Source: Anaerolineae bacterium (GTDB lineage Bacteria > Desulfobacterota > Desulfobacteria > Desulfobacterales > ETH-SRB1). Taken from it: a stretch of 64,000 nt of DNA. Shown in pieces: positions 17,235-25,572 of this stretch; position 1 is the first letter of the stretch; each line of letters starts with the position of its first letter. Below the pieces are notes generated by a model. It saw only the letters and a list, made by a program, of their open reading frames with translations. It ran no database searches and was not told the origin of the DNA. Position numbers and translations under genes: made by a program. The stretch is from NCBI GenBank assembly GCA_035529315.1, contig DATKWZ010000037.1, forward strand, positions 1 through 64,000, in the 5' to 3' direction.

Positions 17235-18257
17235 GTGGAAGCATATCTTTATAAACCATTAAAGGAAAAGAAGGTAAAGTGCAACCTGTGCAGCCATCGC
17301 TGTATTATAAAAAATGGCAAGCGCGGGATATGCGGTGTGCGTGAAAACCGGAATGGAATTCTTGAGAGCCTGGTTTATGGCAAACTTATTGCCAGGCACA
17401 TAGACCCTATTGAAAAAAAGCCGCTGTTTCATTTTATGCCAGGCAGCAAATCATATTCCATAGCCACTGTGGGTTGCAATTTTAAATGTCTTTTTTGCCA
17501 GAATGCCGATATCGCTCAAATGCCTTCAGACCATAATGGAATGATAATCGGTGACCTCTGCTCACCAGAAGACGTTGTTGACGCAGCGGAAAAAGGGAAA
17601 TGTAAAAGCATAGCCTATACCTATACCGAACCGACTGTTTTTTTTGAGTTTGCATTTGACACCGCAAAGCTCGCGCGTGAAAGGGGAATCAAAAATGTAT
17701 TTATAACAAACGGTTACATGAGTTCGGAAGCCCTGCATATGATAAGCCCTTTTCTTGATGCAGCCAACGTTGATTTAAAGGGCTTTACAGAAAGTTTCTA
17801 TAAAGAAATATGCGGGAGCAGACTTGAACCTGTTAAAGAGACCTTAAAACTTATGAAAAAGCTCGGTATCTTCGTGGAGGTCACGACCCTGCTTATTCCA
17901 GGATTAAACAACGGTGCAGAAGAGCTAAAAGAGCTGGCTTTGTTTATAGCAGATTCTCTGGGCACCGACACACCATGGCATATCAGCCGGTTTTATCCAA
18001 CATACAAATTGACAGACCGCCCGTCAACACCGGTTGAATCAATCGCAAACGCCCGCGAAATAGGCATAAAATCGGGATTAAGATATGTTTATACCGGCAA
18101 TCTGCCGGGCGATAAGGGAGAAAACACATTCTGCTATAGTTGCGGAAAGATTCTTATCAACCGTTTAGGCTTTTCCATAATCAAAAATGTGGTGGAAAAC
18201 GGCTGCTGCCCGTATTGCGGTTCTCAGATAGATGGAATCGGGCTTGATAAATTATGA
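17235..18257 (+). CDS. amrS: Radical SAM protein, AmrS/COG1180 type
   Basis: A 340-aa radical SAM enzyme resembling the AmmeMemoRadiSam family. An N-terminal cysteine region (CNLCSHRCIIKNGKRGICGV) is followed by the SAM-cluster motif CNFKCLFC. A C-terminal zinc knuckle follows (CYSCGKIL, CPYCGS). The start codon is GTG at 17235 with AAGGA upstream. The usual partners AMMECR1 and Memo are not in the window. Its stop overlaps the ubiA start by four bases (ATGA), indicating coupling with menaquinone genes. Confidence 0.88.
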   Translation: MEAYLYKPLKEKKVKCNLCSHRCIIKNGKRGICGVRENRNGILESLVYGKLIARHIDPIEKKPLFHFMPGSKSYSIATVGCNFKCLFCQNADIAQMPSDHNGMIIGDLCSPEDVVDAAEKGKCKSIAYTYTEPTVFFEFAFDTAKLARERGIKNVFITNGYMSSEALHMISPFLDAANVDLKGFTESFYKEICGSRLEPVKETLKLMKKLGIFVEVTTLLIPGLNNGAEELKELALFIADSLGTDTPWHISRFYPTYKLTDRPSTPVESIANAREIGIKSGLRYVYTGNLPGDKGENTFCYSCGKILINRLGFSIIKNVVENGCCPYCGSQIDGIGLDKL

Positions 18258-19126
18258 GGCCTTTGGAGCAGTTTCTGGCATACGGCAAAACCATTAAATT
18301 CAGCCATACTATTTTTGCCCTTCCTTTTGCCCTTTCAGCAGTAGTACTTGCTCACCGGCATTATCCAATCAGCCCGACACATCTCTTCTGGATTCTTATC
18401 GCCATGGTCGGGGCGCGCTCCTCTGCAATGGGTTTTAACAGGATTGCAGATGCAAGGTTTGACGCAAAAAATCCGCGCACATCAAAACGTGAAATACCTT
18501 TAGGCAGGCTTTCTTTATTCTCCGCAAAGATGTTTGTAATTTTATTTTCCCTTATTTTTATTTTTGCCGCTGCAATGCTCGGCAAGATATGCCTTTATCT
18601 TTCCTTTCCCGTGCTTGCTTTGATGTTTTCCTATTCCTACACAAAAAGGTTTACCTGGCTTTCCCATTTTTATCTTGGATTTGTGATATCGCTTGCGCCC
18701 ACAGGAGCATGGATAGCTCTTACCAACACCTTTTCATTGCCCATCACATTGCTTTCTCTGACCCTTTTGACCTATATCGCAGGCTTTGACATCCTTTATG
18801 GTTGTCAGGACACAGGCTTTGATACAAAAGAAGGGCTCTTTTCCATACCCGCCAGGTTCGGTATTCATAAAGCACTTTTAATCTCTTCCATTACTCATGT
18901 TTTTTCTTTTTTGTTTTTATTTTTGATCTTTATTGCCTTTGATATGAAGATAATATATCTAATAACTATTATAGTAATCGCCTTGCTGCTTATTATTGAG
19001 CACAAACTTGTTAAACCCCGTGATCTCAGCCATGTTAATATCGCTTTTTTCCATATTAACAGCGCAATTTCAATAATCCTGTTTGTCGGCATATTAGCTG
19101 ACGAGCTGGTCAGGCAATGGATATGA
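18254..19126 (+). CDS. UbiA-family prenyltransferase (MqnP-like)
   Basis: An integral-membrane aromatic prenyltransferase of 290 aa with about eight hydrophobic segments. The two prenyl-diphosphate/Mg motifs are present: NRIADARFDAKN and DILYGCQDTGFDTKEG. The match to the branch linked to the futalosine menaquinone pathway, and the neighbouring ubiX, point to prenylation of 1,4-dihydroxy-6-naphthoate. It overlaps the genes on both sides, so it sits in a tight operon. Confidence 0.9.
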   Translation: MRPLEQFLAYGKTIKFSHTIFALPFALSAVVLAHRHYPISPTHLFWILIAMVGARSSAMGFNRIADARFDAKNPRTSKREIPLGRLSLFSAKMFVILFSLIFIFAAAMLGKICLYLSFPVLALMFSYSYTKRFTWLSHFYLGFVISLAPTGAWIALTNTFSLPITLLSLTLLTYIAGFDILYGCQDTGFDTKEGLFSIPARFGIHKALLISSITHVFSFLFLFLIFIAFDMKIIYLITIIVIALLLIIEHKLVKPRDLSHVNIAFFHINSAISIILFVGILADELVRQWI

Positions 19127-19716
19127 ACAAAAAAATTATAGTGGCGATATGCGGAGCTTCAGGATCGATTTACGGCATCAGGCTGTTAAAGGCGCTTTTG
19201 AATAAGCCTGTAAATATATACTTAATCATTTCAAATGCCGGCTATAAAGTACTTGAGCATGAAACCGGTTACACAGGTGGATCGTTTTCATCTTTTTTAA
19301 AGGATAAAGGGGTTGTCGTTCATAATGATGCGGATTTAAATATCTATGAGCAGGATGATTTTTTTGCTCCACCTGCAAGCGGGTCATTCAGAAATGACGG
19401 CATGGTTATAGCTCCCTGCTCAATGAAAACACTTGCAGCAATTGCTTCCGGCATGGCGGACAACCTCATCCACAGGGCGGCAGATGTCAGCCTGAAGGAA
19501 AAGCGGCCACTTATCCTGCTCCCAAGAGAGACCCCTTTAAGCATTATTCATTTAAAGAACATGTACGTGGCAGCCAAGGCAGGCGCTACTATAATGCCCC
19601 CCTCCCCTTCATTTTATTCCAATCCCAAAAATATTTCCGACCTTGTAGATTCTGTAATTGCAAGGGTTCTCGACCACCTGAAAATTGAGCATGACCTTGT
19701 TAAGCAGTGGGGGTAA
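19117..19716 (+). CDS. ubiX: Flavin prenyltransferase UbiX
   Basis: It makes prenylated FMN, the cofactor of UbiD-type decarboxylases (199 aa). The FMN-binding motif GASGSIYGIRLL, the serine/histidine region SNAGYKVLEHET and the conserved PRETPLSIIHLKNM are all present. It overlaps the ubiA end; either ATG at 19117 or at 19123 could be used. The likely client enzyme is the UbiD at 28500-30290. Confidence 0.93.
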   Translation: MDMNKKIIVAICGASGSIYGIRLLKALLNKPVNIYLIISNAGYKVLEHETGYTGGSFSSFLKDKGVVVHNDADLNIYEQDDFFAPPASGSFRNDGMVIAPCSMKTLAAIASGMADNLIHRAADVSLKEKRPLILLPRETPLSIIHLKNMYVAAKAGATIMPPSPSFYSNPKNISDLVDSVIARVLDHLKIEHDLVKQWG

Positions 19717-20014
19717 GAAACTTAACATGAATATAAAATGATAGCCCTATAGAATCCCCAAACAGTTCACTAAATAATCGTTGATTTAACGATTAAACAG
19801 AGCTATCCGTTACCGAACGGGAATAACTTGTCGTTTTCCTGCGTGAAACATCAAAATATTCCCGTTCGGTAATTTATCTTAAATTACAAGTGAGCGGAGC
19901 ATAAATATTCTCTATCGGTAATATTCTATGGTAAAGGGAAAGATTGAAGCTCCCCGCCGCAAGCAGCGGGGACTGCGCTCGTTTTTGCGATTCAAGGGTT
20001 TGGAGATATAGAGT
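19717..20014. other. Boundary region of the accessory island
   Basis: No gene is seen. It contains a perfect 16-bp inverted repeat (19810-19825 and 19857-19872) and a GC-rich REP-like hairpin tccccgc/gcgggga (19951-19972). Related hairpins recur near 22834-22857 and 33632-33655. Confidence 0.5.
19810..19872. repeat. 16-bp inverted repeat ttaccgaacgggaata
   Basis: The arms at 19810-19825 and 19857-19872 are exact complements with a 31-base spacer. The form is like a paired operator of a helix-turn-helix antitoxin, but no such gene lies next to it. It may be a left-over control region. Confidence 0.7.
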
Positions 20015-20587
20015 ATGATCGAGGGAAAAGCACTTATCCCAATCGAACGAATTGAAAACGTTATTATCCAAATACGAGATCATAAAGTTATTATTGCTAC
20101 GGACTTAGCTAAAATCTATGGTGTGACTACAAGAAAATTGAATCAAGCCATAAAGCGGAACATTGATCGATTCCCTCCTGATTTCTTGTTTCAACTGACT
20201 CAAAAAGAAAAAGAAGAGGTGATCACAATTTGTGACCACCTCGAAAATCTTAAATATTCCCCATACCTACCATTTGCTTTTACAGAACATGGCGCCATTA
20301 TGGCAGCCTCGGTTTTAAATTCCAAACGAGCTATTCATGTAAGTGTATATGTTGTCAGAGCATTTGTAAAATTGCGGGAAATGGTATCAACCCATAAAGA
20401 ACTAGCGCTCAAGCTTTTGGAAATGGAGCAACGATTAGAAAGTCATGATAAGCAGATTCAGGCCGTTTTGGAGGCGATCCAGCAACTTATGACACTGCCT
20501 GCCAAACCACACAAGAAGATTGGATTTATAGTAAAGGAAAGGCAAGCTACCTATGGCCGTAGAGGCATAAAACGCAAAAAAGGCTAA
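20015..20587 (+). CDS. ORF6N-domain DNA-binding protein
   Basis: A 190-aa protein. Its first 90 residues match the ORF6N domain of phage and plasmid origin (VIIATDLAKIYGVTTRKLNQ; FAFTEHGAIMAASVL). A coiled-coil-like segment (about 120-155) and a basic tail follow. GGAG lies upstream. Such proteins are common in mobile regions and have no established enzymatic function. Its presence marks the start of the accessory island. Confidence 0.88.
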   Translation: MIEGKALIPIERIENVIIQIRDHKVIIATDLAKIYGVTTRKLNQAIKRNIDRFPPDFLFQLTQKEKEEVITICDHLENLKYSPYLPFAFTEHGAIMAASVLNSKRAIHVSVYVVRAFVKLREMVSTHKELALKLLEMEQRLESHDKQIQAVLEAIQQLMTLPAKPHKKIGFIVKERQATYGRRGIKRKKG

Positions 20588-20696
20588 TCATGCTTGATGA
20601 TGGAACAAAAAAAGCGGAGGCAAGGCCGCCCCACCCAAAAACCCTTATACGGCTATTGACGGTGAAAAAAATCGCAAAGGAAAACGATAGTTACTT

Positions 20697-20725
20697 CTTG
20701 ACGATATAAACTTATAAACTGAGGA
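20697..20725 (+). repeat. 29-bp direct repeat, left of the DUF488 module
   Basis: It matches 22897-22925 at 28 of 29 positions in the same orientation, exactly 2200 bases apart. A diverged partial copy lies at about 3450-3476. Confidence 0.8.
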
Positions 20726-20759
20726 ATGTCCCATATATCCCTGTTGTTGAGGTAATGAT

Positions 20760-21662
20760 ATGATCAAGTTGCATTATCCTAAATTTTATCGGCAACGCCT
20801 TGTTTTGATTTTGTTAGAAAAGGCTGGAGGCTGCCTGTCAAAAATGGATTTTCAGAAGCTATTGTTTTTATTGCATCAGAAGACAGGAATTTTGTACTAT
20901 GATTTTATTCCTTACCACTATGGCTCTTATTCGTTCCAGGCAGCATCAGACATTGAAACTTTGCAAGCAACAGGCTGGCTTAAATCAGAAGAGAAAAATA
21001 TTACTTTACTAAAACAACTCCCTCAATCAAAAGGTTTAAAGGGATATGAAATAGATGAGATTAGTCGATTTATGCAAAGCTATAAGGATTATCGGGGCCG
21101 CAGGCTGCTGCGTTATACTTATCAATATTATCCTTATTATGCGATCAGGAGCAAAATAGCTCATGATATTGTGGATAAAGAAACTCATAAACGTATCCAG
21201 GCTGAAAGGAGCCGGACGATAAAACAGGAGTCTGTGCTTTATACAATTGGCTATGAAGGATCAACCTTTGAGGCTTATATTAACAAACTGATAGCCAACG
21301 ATATACGACTGTTGTGCGATGTGCGAAAAAATCCGCTGAGTCGCAAATTCGGTTTTTCCAAAGGGATACTATCCAGCGTATTACCAAAATTAGGTGTTGA
21401 GTACTTGCATGTCCCAAAGTTAGGAATTGTCTCGCAAAAACGAAAACAGCTCGAAACAAAGGATGATTACATCCGCCTGTTTGCAGAATACCGGGAATCT
21501 CTTCCTGAAAAAGCAAGCTGTCTGCAAGATTTGACAGTGCTGATGGAGCGTTATCAAAGGATAGCGCTGACCTGCTTTGAAAGGCATTCGTATTTTTGTC
21601 ATCGTCATTGTATCAGTGATTATCTGGAGGCTGAGAAAGACATAGCGGTTGTCCATTTATGA
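20760..21662 (+). CDS. DUF488-domain protein with N-terminal winged-helix-like domain
   Basis: A 300-aa protein. Residues about 1-120 resemble the SocA/Panacea-type helical, winged domain (KLLFLLHQKTG; FIPYHYGSYSF). Residues about 160-295 are DUF488, with TIGYEGSTFEAYI, the conserved DVRKNPLSRKFGF and a C-terminal His/Cys motif CFERHSYFCHRHC. The function of DUF488 is not established. The stop overlaps the next gene by four bases (ATGA), so the two are made together. A near-identical 29-bp repeat lies on each side of the pair. A defence or nucleic-acid role is inferred only from context. Confidence 0.8.
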   Translation: MIKLHYPKFYRQRLVLILLEKAGGCLSKMDFQKLLFLLHQKTGILYYDFIPYHYGSYSFQAASDIETLQATGWLKSEEKNITLLKQLPQSKGLKGYEIDEISRFMQSYKDYRGRRLLRYTYQYYPYYAIRSKIAHDIVDKETHKRIQAERSRTIKQESVLYTIGYEGSTFEAYINKLIANDIRLLCDVRKNPLSRKFGFSKGILSSVLPKLGVEYLHVPKLGIVSQKRKQLETKDDYIRLFAEYRESLPEKASCLQDLTVLMERYQRIALTCFERHSYFCHRHCISDYLEAEKDIAVVHL

Positions 21663-22489
21663 TCGAAAAACGAAAAATATTCATAACAGTCAAGACATAT
21701 CCAACCCTGTCAAGAAAATATGATGAAATTGTTTGTACAGCAGGAATCTTGGATGATGGAAGCTGGGCGCGTATATATCCACTACCGTTCCGCAAGCTGG
21801 ATTACGAAAAGCGTTATAGAAAATATCAGTGGATGGAAATCCAGTTACAAAAAAATACGAGTGATCCCAGACCAGAAAGCTATAAAGTATGTGATATTAC
21901 ACAAGTCAGGCTTATCGGAAAACCAGTTGGGACAGCAATGGGATGGAAGGAGAGAAAACGTATTATTTTTGATCAAAATCCAATCTACACTGATTTGACC
22001 GGTTTAATCGAACAGGCACAAAGAAATAAGCTTTCCCTGGCCATTTTCAAACCCGAGGAAATTATTGAGGTTGTTGTTGCGGAAACACAACACGAATGGA
22101 GTGAAGAAAAGTTAACCCTCCTGAAAGCAAAAGCAAAGCAGCTTTCTCTTTTTCAGACTGAAGAGGAAGTGAAAAGAGAATTTTCAATAGTTGATAAACT
22201 TCCCTACGATTTTTTTTATCGTTTCAGGGACAAAAAGGGCAGAGAAGCCAAACTCATAATAAAAGATTGGGAGATTGGCATGCTTTACTGGAATTGTCTT
22301 AAAAATTCCAGCGGTGATGAACAAGAGGCTGTATACAAAGTTAAAGAAAAATATTTTAATTTGTTTAGCAAAAAAGATATTTACTTGTTTTTAGGAACAA
22401 CAAAACAATTTCATGGATGGGCTAAAAATCCATTTGTAATTATTGGAGTTTTTTATCCACCGCTTGAATCACAGCTTTCATTCTTTTAG
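21659..22489 (+). CDS. DUF488 partner protein of unknown function
   Basis: A 276-aa soluble protein that I recognise only as a recurring partner of DUF488 genes. It is rich in aromatic and basic residues, with beta-like segments near the N-terminus (FITVKTYPTLS; WARIYPLPFRKLDYE). A conserved-looking C-terminal block follows (LFLGTTKQFHGW; FVIIGVFYPP). The RIYPLPF region could be a nucleic-acid-binding beta domain, but this is a guess. Overlap with the DUF488 gene shows an obligate two-gene unit. Confidence 0.72.
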   Translation: MIEKRKIFITVKTYPTLSRKYDEIVCTAGILDDGSWARIYPLPFRKLDYEKRYRKYQWMEIQLQKNTSDPRPESYKVCDITQVRLIGKPVGTAMGWKERKRIIFDQNPIYTDLTGLIEQAQRNKLSLAIFKPEEIIEVVVAETQHEWSEEKLTLLKAKAKQLSLFQTEEEVKREFSIVDKLPYDFFYRFRDKKGREAKLIIKDWEIGMLYWNCLKNSSGDEQEAVYKVKEKYFNLFSKKDIYLFLGTTKQFHGWAKNPFVIIGVFYPPLESQLSFF

Positions 22490-22620
22490 CAACACAAAGC
22501 ACTGTTTCCTAATATCAACCCAAAGTTGAAACGTCGAGAATATTACCCACAATAACTCAAATTGTATATTGATGGATTGACAGAAATGATAGCGGTAATT
22601 TAGAAAAAAAACATAACAAA

Positions 22621-22649
22621 TTGACTTGTATATTCAATTAATATATTTT
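22621..22649 (+). promoter_or_regulatory. Sigma-70-like promoter of a possible small transcript
   Basis: TTGACT (22621-22626), a 17-base spacer and TATTTT (22644-22649) are close to consensus. The next downstream element is a terminator about 110 bases later. Confidence 0.55.
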
Positions 22650-22699
22650 GTTATAGATTAATTTCGGTCTGTTTTTTGAACCTCAAGCAGGAGGATCAG

Positions 22700-22813
22700 G
22701 TGACCAAGAATTACAAAAAAATAAAGCCCCATTTCTTCAGCCATATGAAGGATGGGGTTTTTTGTTTTACAACCCTGGATCTGAACCGTAATATCGAGCG
22801 AATACAAAAATAG
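22700..22813 (+). CDS. Possible 37-aa small protein
   Basis: A GTG at 22700 follows a near-perfect AGGAGG with five-base spacing and opens a 37-codon frame. The product starts MTKNYKKIKPHFF and is basic, with no recognisable family. The terminator hairpin at 22723-22767 lies inside the frame, so the transcript may instead be a non-coding RNA or an attenuated leader. Confidence 0.3.
   Translation: MTKNYKKIKPHFFSHMKDGVFCFTTLDLNRNIERIQK
22723..22767 (+). terminator. Rho-independent terminator
   Basis: The stem aaagccccat/atggggtttttt has an inner extension cttca/tgaag and is followed by a T-rich run. It could end the DUF488 operon or the short transcript from 22621. Confidence 0.75.
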
Positions 22814-22896
22814 CAAACTTCCTTACGGTCGCAGCTCCCCGCTGATTGGCGGGGAAGCTTCAAATCATGAACTAAAAAGGATTTAGCTGTTCTATC

Positions 22897-22925
22897 CTTG
22901 ACGATACAAACTTATAAACTGAGGA
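22897..22925 (+). repeat. 29-bp direct repeat, right of the DUF488 module
   Basis: This is the right partner of 20697-20725; one base differs. Together they bracket the DUF488 pair and the possible small transcript. Confidence 0.8.
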
Positions 22926-23067
22926 GCATTATAAACAGTCCAAGCGAAATATTTCCGAAACTTAAACCTAATATTCAAATATGTGGAAGTATTTTCCAAA
23001 TATATAGTCCGATATCATGGGAAAAATTTACACTTATTAACACTGACAAGCTGACTGCTCGCGATCA

Positions 23068-23109
23068 GCATAACGCCGGCGGATGCTTCGCCATCCGCCG
23101 GCGTTATGC
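23068..23109. repeat. Perfect 18-bp hairpin with GCATAAC/GTTATGC ends
   Basis: The arms at 23068-23085 and 23092-23109 are exact complements with a six-base loop. The outer bases resemble the R-box pair of integron attC sites. At 42 bases and without bulges it is not a typical attC, so it could be a plain stable hairpin. Confidence 0.65.
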
Positions 23110-23322
23110 AGCACAATAAAGAGATAGAACTTGGACGTGCCATGTATGTGAGACCCAATTCGACACTGTTGGGAGAACATATTAGGGGCAATTCTTGATT
23201 ATTGACAAATGGAATTTTGCAGTAACCTCATGGGCATTGGAAAAGAAATAAAGTTAATTGAGATAGTGCATTTGTCAAGATTAAAGACCCTATCGGGTTG
23301 TACTAATCAGGTGGCATAAAAA

Positions 23323-24330
23323 ATGCGAATTACGAAATCTCAGCTTGTAAATAAACCAGGGAAATGGGGTCGCCATATCGTCATACTTGGGGCTGGGGCG
23401 AGTGTCGCAGCGTTTCCTTATGGTGACGCTAATGGGAAAAGACTGCCGACGATGAATAACTTAATTGAGATGCTTGGTCTCGAACCGGTATTAGAACGGG
23501 GAGGAGTTAAGAATAAACGTCGCAACTTTGAAGATATTTACAGTGAGTTGTACGAAAATAATCCTGGGTCACCATTTCTTAAAGAAATTGAGAAGATCAT
23601 ATATACTTATTTTGACAGCCTAAAACTCCCAGAATTACCAACCGTGTATGACCGTTTATTGATGTCCCTTAGGCCAAAGGATATTGTTGCAACCTTTAAC
23701 TGGGATCCATTCCTCTTTGATGCGTGGAATCGGAATAAGGATAAAGTTCCAGCTCCGGAGATTCTTCACCTTCACGGCAACGTCCGCTTAGCATATTGCC
23801 CAGAGCACCCTGTTTATGGTGGACACGGCATGTATTGTCCAAAATGTGATAGAGAGCTTATCCCCTCTCAGCTACTCTACCCCGTCGCAATGAAGAACTA
23901 TGCCAACGAACCCTTTGTCAAGACAGAATGGGAAGTTCTAAAGAAATATCTGCGTCAGGCGAAGACCCTAACAATTTTTGGCTATGGAGCACCGACTACG
24001 GATAAAGAAGCAGTTGATATTATGAATAGTGCATGGGACAAGGACAATCGATTAATCGAACGAACGGAGATCATTGATAAAAAGGACAAAGAAGTTCTGT
24101 GGACGCAGTGGGAGCCTTTTATAATAAGAACTTACCTTGATTGCCCTAAGGACTTTTATCAATCACGGATAGCAAACTTTCCTAGAAGAACTTGTGAAGC
24201 GTTATTAGCTCAAACAGCTTATGGTCAATGGGTTGAGAACAACCCCTTCCCGTTGGATGCTAATTTTGATGAACTATTGTCTTGGGTAAAGCCATTAGTT
24301 GAGGCAGAGCGTGTATTGGATGCTGTCTGA
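23323..24330 (+). CDS. SIR2-like NAD-binding protein
   Basis: A 335-aa protein with the SIR2 superfamily signature: the NAD-binding GAGAS near the N-terminus, TFNWDPFLFDAW, the catalytic-type HLHGN, and a possible zinc pair (YCPKCDR). A later Rossmann element is TIFGYGAPTTD. SIR2-like proteins of this kind in bacteria are often NAD-consuming effectors of anti-phage systems. No partner such as Thoeris or DSR genes is adjacent, so a stand-alone defence role is inference. It lies between two hairpins that resemble cassette recombination sites. Confidence 0.8.
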   Translation: MRITKSQLVNKPGKWGRHIVILGAGASVAAFPYGDANGKRLPTMNNLIEMLGLEPVLERGGVKNKRRNFEDIYSELYENNPGSPFLKEIEKIIYTYFDSLKLPELPTVYDRLLMSLRPKDIVATFNWDPFLFDAWNRNKDKVPAPEILHLHGNVRLAYCPEHPVYGGHGMYCPKCDRELIPSQLLYPVAMKNYANEPFVKTEWEVLKKYLRQAKTLTIFGYGAPTTDKEAVDIMNSAWDKDNRLIERTEIIDKKDKEVLWTQWEPFIIRTYLDCPKDFYQSRIANFPRRTCEALLAQTAYGQWVENNPFPLDANFDELLSWVKPLVEAERVLDAV

Positions 24331-24387
24331 AAATTTATAGAGGCTTTTAGTTCATAACTATGGCTATGCGATAATTTTATGTAAATA

Positions 24388-24457
24388 CATAACCCAACGC
24401 ACTCGGACGCCAAACAGCTTCGCCGTTCGGCGCCGATGGTTTCAAACGTTAGGAGCA
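24388..24457 (+). repeat. attC-like imperfect hairpin
   Basis: The left arm 24403-24418 and right arm 24422-24436 pair well with one extrahelical A at 24407. The outer boxes cataac (24388-24393) and gttagg (24448-24453) pair apart from one mismatch. Bulged bases and R-boxes are features of integron attC sites. No integrase gene is in the window. Confidence 0.45.
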
Positions 24458-24462
24458 AGAAT

Positions 24463-24912
24463 ATGGATTTTCTGAATAGAATTCCTAATTGGCTGAGATG
24501 GATTTTATCGTTGCCTACTGCTCTTTTAGCACTGTTTATTTCTTATCCACTGATCATATTATTAAACAAAATAACGATGATTGGTATTGGGGAAGGCTTT
24601 TTAACAGACCTTGTAATATTGATATTGGCTAACCTATGGAGTGCTGCTGCTTTCATATGGGTCGGAGCTATAATAGCACCACGTCATAATTTCATTGTTT
24701 CGATCATTTTCGCAGTATTCTATAGCTTTATACTTGGAGCATCGTTCTTTGCAAAGTTTTCACTCGGGGCTAAGTCGAGTGTTACTTGGCTGGAAATGAC
24801 TATAACGGTAATAGCTGGATTAGTCGCGGCAGTCGGAGTGGTGTATCATTTTTATGAAAATGAGAAAAAGGATGAAATTCACTCTGTAAGTTTTAAAAAT
24901 GAATTATATTAG
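24463..24912 (+). CDS. Four-helix membrane protein of unknown function
   Basis: A 149-aa protein with about four hydrophobic segments (residues 10-32, 40-68, 75-98, 112-132) and a short charged C-terminal tail. It matches no family I know. The start at 24463 is set by AGGAG directly after the attC-like site, the usual position of a gene in an integron cassette. A GGCTCCTAAC motif follows the stop (about 24919-24928) and complements the gttaggagc before the start. Confidence 0.65.
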   Translation: MDFLNRIPNWLRWILSLPTALLALFISYPLIILLNKITMIGIGEGFLTDLVILILANLWSAAAFIWVGAIIAPRHNFIVSIIFAVFYSFILGASFFAKFSLGAKSSVTWLEMTITVIAGLVAAVGVVYHFYENEKKDEIHSVSFKNELY

Positions 24913-25260
24913 ATAGCTGGCTCCTAACCTGTTTGAGTAAAGTGGGGGACAATCCTATATCCTCCTGTCAAGAGCAAAATAAAAAGAATATAAAATCAAT
25001 ATGTTACTATACATTATAAATTTTGGGCGTATCGGTATTGTAAGCTCTCAAAGAGCTTTTAAACAAATGTGTTGGCGAGTTTCTCACCTATAAATAAACC
25101 TGTTGCCTTATCGTTACTTCTATCCGGTGTGGATCTTTTTCCACCTATAATCCCTTATCCAGGCTATAATGTTCGGTGAGAGGCCCTTTATTGTCCCTTC
25201 CGAGGTCATATGCCTCTACGTCCATGCTCGGGCTCTCTCGCCATATCAAAACTTTATTTA
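24913..25260. other. Intergenic region ahead of the toxin-antitoxin pair
   Basis: I see no intact gene. On the minus strand parts of about 25080-25250 read as broken coding sequence with several stops, but no family could be named. Confidence 0.35.
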
Positions 25261-25289
25261 TTGACTTTCACCCACTATATGACTATAAT
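25261..25289 (+). promoter_or_regulatory. Promoter of the phd-relE operon
   Basis: TTGACT (25261-25266), a 17-base spacer and a perfect TATAAT (25284-25289) lie 28 bases before the antitoxin start. An imperfect palindrome tgac-N10-gtca (about 25280-25297) overlaps the -10 and could be the antitoxin's autoregulatory operator. Confidence 0.75.
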
Positions 25290-25317
25290 TCTGGTCAACT
25301 AAAAAAGAGGTGTTTTT

Positions 25318-25572
25318 ATGCAAACATTATCATTGTCCGAAGTTAAGATGAAGCTTAGCGAGCTTGTTGAAAAAGTCCACTCAACCGATGAGGAGATTGT
25401 AATTACAAAAAACGGCAGACCCTCAGCCGTACTGGTCAGCTCTGATGAATTTGAAAGCTGGAAAGAAACTCTTGAAATCATTTCCGACAAAGACATGATG
25501 GACGAAATTAAGCAGGGGCTTGCGGCACTCGAGAAGAAAACCAGGCTTTATACGCTTGAGGAGTTATTTTAG
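25318..25572 (+). CDS. Antitoxin, Phd/YefM family
   Basis: An 84-aa antitoxin. The N-terminal DNA-binding Phd fold is seen in LSEVKMKLSELVEKV and VITKNGRPSAVLVS. The C-terminal acidic helix would wrap the toxin. GAGGTG lies upstream. It precedes a RelE-like toxin gene in the usual order and probably represses its own strong promoter. Confidence 0.92.
   Translation: MQTLSLSEVKMKLSELVEKVHSTDEEIVITKNGRPSAVLVSSDEFESWKETLEIISDKDMMDEIKQGLAALEKKTRLYTLEELF

Larger units (their letters stand above)
22490..23322. other. Long intergenic region between DUF488 module and SIR2-like gene
   Basis: It holds a sigma-70-like promoter (22621-22649), a 37-codon frame with strong ribosome site (22700-22813) and a rho-independent terminator (22723-22767). 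It also holds a REP-like hairpin (22834-22857), the right 29-bp direct repeat (22897-22925) and an 18-bp perfect hairpin (23068-23109). I see no full-length gene. Confidence 0.6.

Noticed and set aside
22898-23119. A 73-codon frame between the direct repeat and the hairpin
   Set aside because: It runs through the repeat and a perfect hairpin, has no ribosome site and no protein-like pattern.
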